Below, piece after piece: positions 60,870 through 64,000 of a stretch of 64,000 bases of DNA. The DNA comes from Apricaphanius iberus. Taxonomy: Eukaryota > Chordata > Actinopteri > Cyprinodontiformes > Aphaniidae. The translations under genes were made by a program, and so were the position numbers. The notes beneath the pieces were generated by a model. The model was not told the origin of the DNA, did no database searches, and worked only from the letters and a program-made list of their open reading frames with translations. Each line of letters starts with the position of its first letter. Position 1 is the first letter of the stretch. The stretch lies in contig JAPXFQ010002919.1 of assembly GCA_028564705.1 (NCBI GenBank), forward strand, positions 1,674,001-1,738,000, in the 5' to 3' direction.

Positions 60870-61065
60870 ATCCATCTGTCTGTTCTCTACCGCTTATCCG
60901 GGTCCGGGTCCTGGGGCAGCAGCTTAATCAGAGGGACCCAGTCACTTGGGCCAGCTCTTCGGGAGGAATCCCAAGGCATTCCCAGGCCAGCCAAGAAACA
61001 TAGTCCCTCCAGCGTGTCCTGGATCTTCCCCAGAGACCCAGACCCAGGACTACAAATGTAAATGT
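60870..61065 (-). mobile_element. Rex3-type (RTE) LINE fragment
   Basis: CTACCGCTTATCCGGGTCCG, AGCTCTTCGGGAGGAATCCC, ATTCCCAGGCCAGCCAAGAA and CTCCAGCGTGTCCTGGATCTT are hallmark phrases of the antisense strand of fish Rex3/RTE LINEs. Short and 5'-truncated. Confidence 0.65.
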
Positions 61066-61079
61066 AATTATTTCTATAA

Positions 61080-61440
61080 AAGGAAATGATTTAATGTGTA
61101 CTTTTCGTGAATGGGAGTCATGTTTCACTAATGGAGTTGCTGGTGTTAAACTCACCGCACCACAAGAGATGGACCTCATGATAAAATACCTTGGAAAAAA
61201 GTCTGGTGAGCAGGTGAGAAGTGTTGGATCTGTCTACATAAAATACCAATCTGGCCCAGCAAAAGGTGTGGGAAAGACTGTGTGACTGTTACGCAGCTCC
61301 TGAAATAATTAAGATTTCATTGTTTTAGCGTCTCAATTATTTTTCAAAGATGGCACCCCTATCTAACTAAGCTATACTAAAGCCAAAGATGGCATTAAAC
61401 TAAGGGAGCTCACAGATCTTCTTATAAAAACAGGTAACAT
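61080..61440 (+). mobile_element. BEL/Pao-type retrotransposon gag remnant
   Basis: Three frames in succession encode gag-like pieces: FREWESCFTNGVAGVKLT, then VWERLCDCYAAPEII, then KLRELTDLLIKTG. The order is that of gag proteins of fish BEL/Pao LTR retrotransposons. Two frame changes and a stop show it is inactive; no LTRs were recognised nearby. Confidence 0.55.
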
Positions 61441-61894
61441 TAGTTTGGAAAATGCAGCATAATGTAGGGAGGACTTGACTAGGTTTAAGGTAGAGAAATG
61501 AAATGGAGAAGTCAGACCTGAGTCGGAGTATAGAATATTCCCATATCTACCCTAAAAATAAGGTTACAGGTATAGATAAGTTAAAAGCTCAAATAAAATG
61601 ATTTTTTTTTTATGGAAGAGCAGGCGCAACTGTTAGGAATCATATTTGCATCAAAACTCGGAGGTCAGAAAATTTAATTACAACAAAAACATTGTTGTCT
61701 GATTTCGTCCTTGCTTTCAGAGATTTGTGTCAGTACAACATCGTATACAGACTGACTACAAAGACATTTTTTTAAAATATAATTGTTGACTTACTGAAAA
61801 GTATATCAACATCCGCAGTACTCACTCCCGCTGCAGCATTTGCCTTGTAGAGCTCCCCCGAACTTTTCAACAGGCTTTACTTCACAATAATTTC

Positions 61895-62060
61895 AAGCTG
61901 CTTTTTTTATCACAGGTTTTCCTTCCACTTAATGTTCCATTATTACTTTGTACTTGGATGCAGCTTTCTGAAGAACAGCCAGCTTCTTTAGATATCCTCC
62001 CTGTGGACGATGCCTTTAGTCTGTTTGTTGGACGGCTGTCTTCTGCATGATTCTGTAGAA
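61895..62060 (-). mobile_element. possible Tc1-like helix-turn-helix remnant
   Basis: The minus strand encodes ISKEAGCSSESC and LSGRKTC, resembling the IAKEAGC...KLSGRK motif of Tc1 transposases (compare 15255-15862). The upstream part of the same open frame is unrelated. Confidence 0.4.
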
Positions 62061-62199
62061 CACAACATAGCAAATGTTCTTTCTCTATTTCATCTTGTGT
62101 CAAATTCAACTTGTCCTGGAAACAAAACTTTGGGTATTTATCAGCTGTAAGCAATGATGACCCAAGATCCCAAGAAATTAAATGATTGAAAAATATCAC

Positions 62200-63890
62200 T
62201 CTCTGTGTAATGTGCTTACATAATTGGTTTTAATCACTGAATTAATTTAGTAACATAAATAGAGTTTTTAATTATATTTTCTTTGTCTTTGTTTTTTCCC
62301 CTGATCAAGGTGAAAAAAGGCAATTTTTTTTCAAACTGTTTGTTCTGTTCTGTCGTCTGCTAACAATATGCATATAATCAGTGCTGTAAGAATTTCCAGG
62401 GTATGGTAATTATGTAGCATTTAAAGGTCCACAAGGGGTCGTTGTGGTCGCATTGATAAACTTCACTCACATGCTTCTCTTGACACATCCATCAGTCGTC
62501 ACTAGGATGCTTGAAATTTTTGCATATAGCCTACATTTTATGAAAGGTCTAATGAAGTCATTTAATGAAAAAGGAGAGTTCAGTTTATAATTCTCAATCT
62601 TTTTGTGGTATCAACCTCATATCAAAACATTTTAGATGTATTTAACACACTTGGCATTTCAATTCAAATCTCATCTTCTGACATAGTTCTAATAGCATTA
62701 TTCAAAAAAATCAGAGTTTCAGATATTGTGTTTATTTTTATTATTGGTTTTAAAAGCAAACCCCTTAGAAATTACACGAGTAAAATTAAACAAAAGTAGA
62801 GTACAAATTAAACAAAAGCTTTTATTGTCCCATTTGTTCTTTGCATATGACGTATTTATGCTTTTTGAACAAATTTCGATTGGTAATCTGTTATTTTTCT
62901 ATTTAGACTATTTTATTTATATTTTTTAAGGCGTCTTCTTTCTTTAACTCGTCCCTCGCTCCACAAAAGGATCGAGTCAGCATCTCCAGCTGAAGTGATC
63001 ACTCACTATTGATCCATGAATTCGTTATCTTTTTTTTTATTCAGCTCTATGTTGATTTTATAAAAAGTTTTTTTTTTTTTGCAACTGGGAAGAAGCAACA
63101 GAGGTTTCATTCTTGAATTCCACACGTTTTTTACGAACAATTAAGTAGACAAAAAAAAGGGGTTATTTTCAAATACAAAGCAGTCAAATAAAAGAAAGAC
63201 ATCAATAAATGTAAGTACATTTTTTAAAGTTAATGGACGTTGTAATTTGATGCTGTCTGCTAACAACCAAAACAACAACAACAATAATAATATTTTTTGG
63301 ACATTAGAATATCTAAATATTAGTATTCCTTTTTGAAGTCTACTTTAATGTCTTAAACCATAGTTATTTGATCTAATTTTCTGTTTTTTACTACAATCAT
63401 TTAGAATAAAACGAAAGAAAGAAAGAAAGAAAGAAAGAAAGCAATATTCGATTCCTAGTTTTTAAGGATTCGTATAAAATTTAAATGATATTACCAGTTA
63501 TATTGTCATTTTATCAAATTGTAACTTTTATTGTAAACATTTAAGATAAAATGAAACATTGAAAAAAATTAGGAAACATTTTAACCCAGTTAAATATTAA
63601 AATTTCCGCATTGTTTACACATGAATATACTTACCTGTGAAAAAATAAAATGAGGCAGTTTCAGAATGTATGGGCCAACTGGTGCTGCAGTTTACCACAT
63701 TCACCTCACTGCTGCAGAAGTCCAGCTCTGAATAGAACATCGTTTTATTCATTTTGTGTTGATTGGTCCTTCCATCACACAATATATCCTTGGGGACTGT
63801 AATCGTGAATCACGTGGACATGACCGAGAGAGTGCGTGGGGGGTTTGTTGGATAAGAAATTGTCATTTGTATTGACCAACAGTGCTGACC
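62200..63890. other. intergenic, no gene seen
   Basis: Very AT-rich; no coding motif on either strand and no clear repeat ends apart from the GAAA microsatellite. Confidence 0.4.
63413..63440. repeat. (GAAA)n microsatellite
   Basis: About seven uninterrupted GAAA units. Confidence 0.85.
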
Positions 63891-63963
63891 ACTGCAGGGG
63901 AGCAGAAAGCAGCGATCCAAGAGAGAACACCAGTGGAGACTGGGACCGAACTGGCCCACAGGC

Positions 63964-64000
63964 ATGGCAGAAGGTTTGCTTGAACGTCGGGAGGCGTTTG
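63964..64000 (+). CDS. possible start of a gene running off the right edge
   Basis: ATG with G at -3 and G at +4 opens MAEGLLERREAF to the window end, in a locally GC-rich stretch with CpGs. Only 12 codons are visible, and I do not recognise them. In human the next gene beyond MANEAL is EPHA10, whose N-terminus is a signal peptide and does not match. It may be chance. Confidence 0.15.
   Translation, partial: MAEGLLERREAF

Noticed and set aside
62200..64000. Exons of epha10, expected from human synteny to the right of maneal
   Set aside because: No ephrin-receptor motif was found in any frame; the gene, if present, must lie beyond the window.

Overview
This is a vertebrate nuclear genome window, almost certainly from a teleost fish. 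It has spliced genes with GT-AG introns, AATAAA poly(A) signals, an AT-rich background, and dense fish-type transposon debris: Tc1-like, hAT, pogo, LINE L2/Rex, R4/Rex6-type, BEL/Pao, a Penelope-like element and SINEs. The species was not determined.

Five host genes can be read: the 3' end of inpp5b (+, 293-834), complete mtf1 (+, coding 7401-20960, 10 coding exons), a small gene on the minus strand that I interpret as the C1orf122 homologue (24998-25969, 4 exons), yrdc (+, 26826-33707, 6 exons), and maneal (-, 55628-37550, 4 exons). Order and orientation match the human 1p34.3 block INPP5B-MTF1-C1orf122-YRDC-MANEAL as I remember it. That supports each call and argues for long-term conservation of the block.

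Layout. 1-0.9 kb: terminal exons of the inositol 5-phosphatase. 1.8-21 kb: mtf1, with a probable noncoding first exon near 1.9 kb and introns full of Tc1/pogo/SINE insertions; its 3' UTR runs to about 23.16 kb. 25.0-26.0 kb: the small coiled-coil gene, head-to-head with yrdc, whose promoter has a palindromic CRE and an ETS site. 26.8-34.1 kb: yrdc, whose 4.2 kb first intron holds a Penelope-like retroelement with inverted terminal repeats that carry hammerhead-ribozyme-like motifs. 34.1-37.5 kb: gene-free convergent interval. 37.5-55.6 kb: maneal, with a 10.6 kb second intron holding an L2-type LINE with a clear target-site duplication, a retroposon with an intact 152-codon ORF, and a REL-endonuclease LINE fragment. 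56-64 kb: gene-poor, nested hAT/SINE/Rex3/BEL-Pao remnants, with a possible coding start in the last 40 bases.

The genes do not form one pathway: phosphoinositide turnover (inpp5b), metal and stress transcription (mtf1), tRNA t6A biosynthesis (yrdc) and Golgi N-glycan trimming or a paralogue of it (maneal). They are linked by position only. The most notable items are the small c1orf122-like gene assembled from exons of 16-99 nt, the Penelope/hammerhead element, and the retroposon ORF of unknown function.
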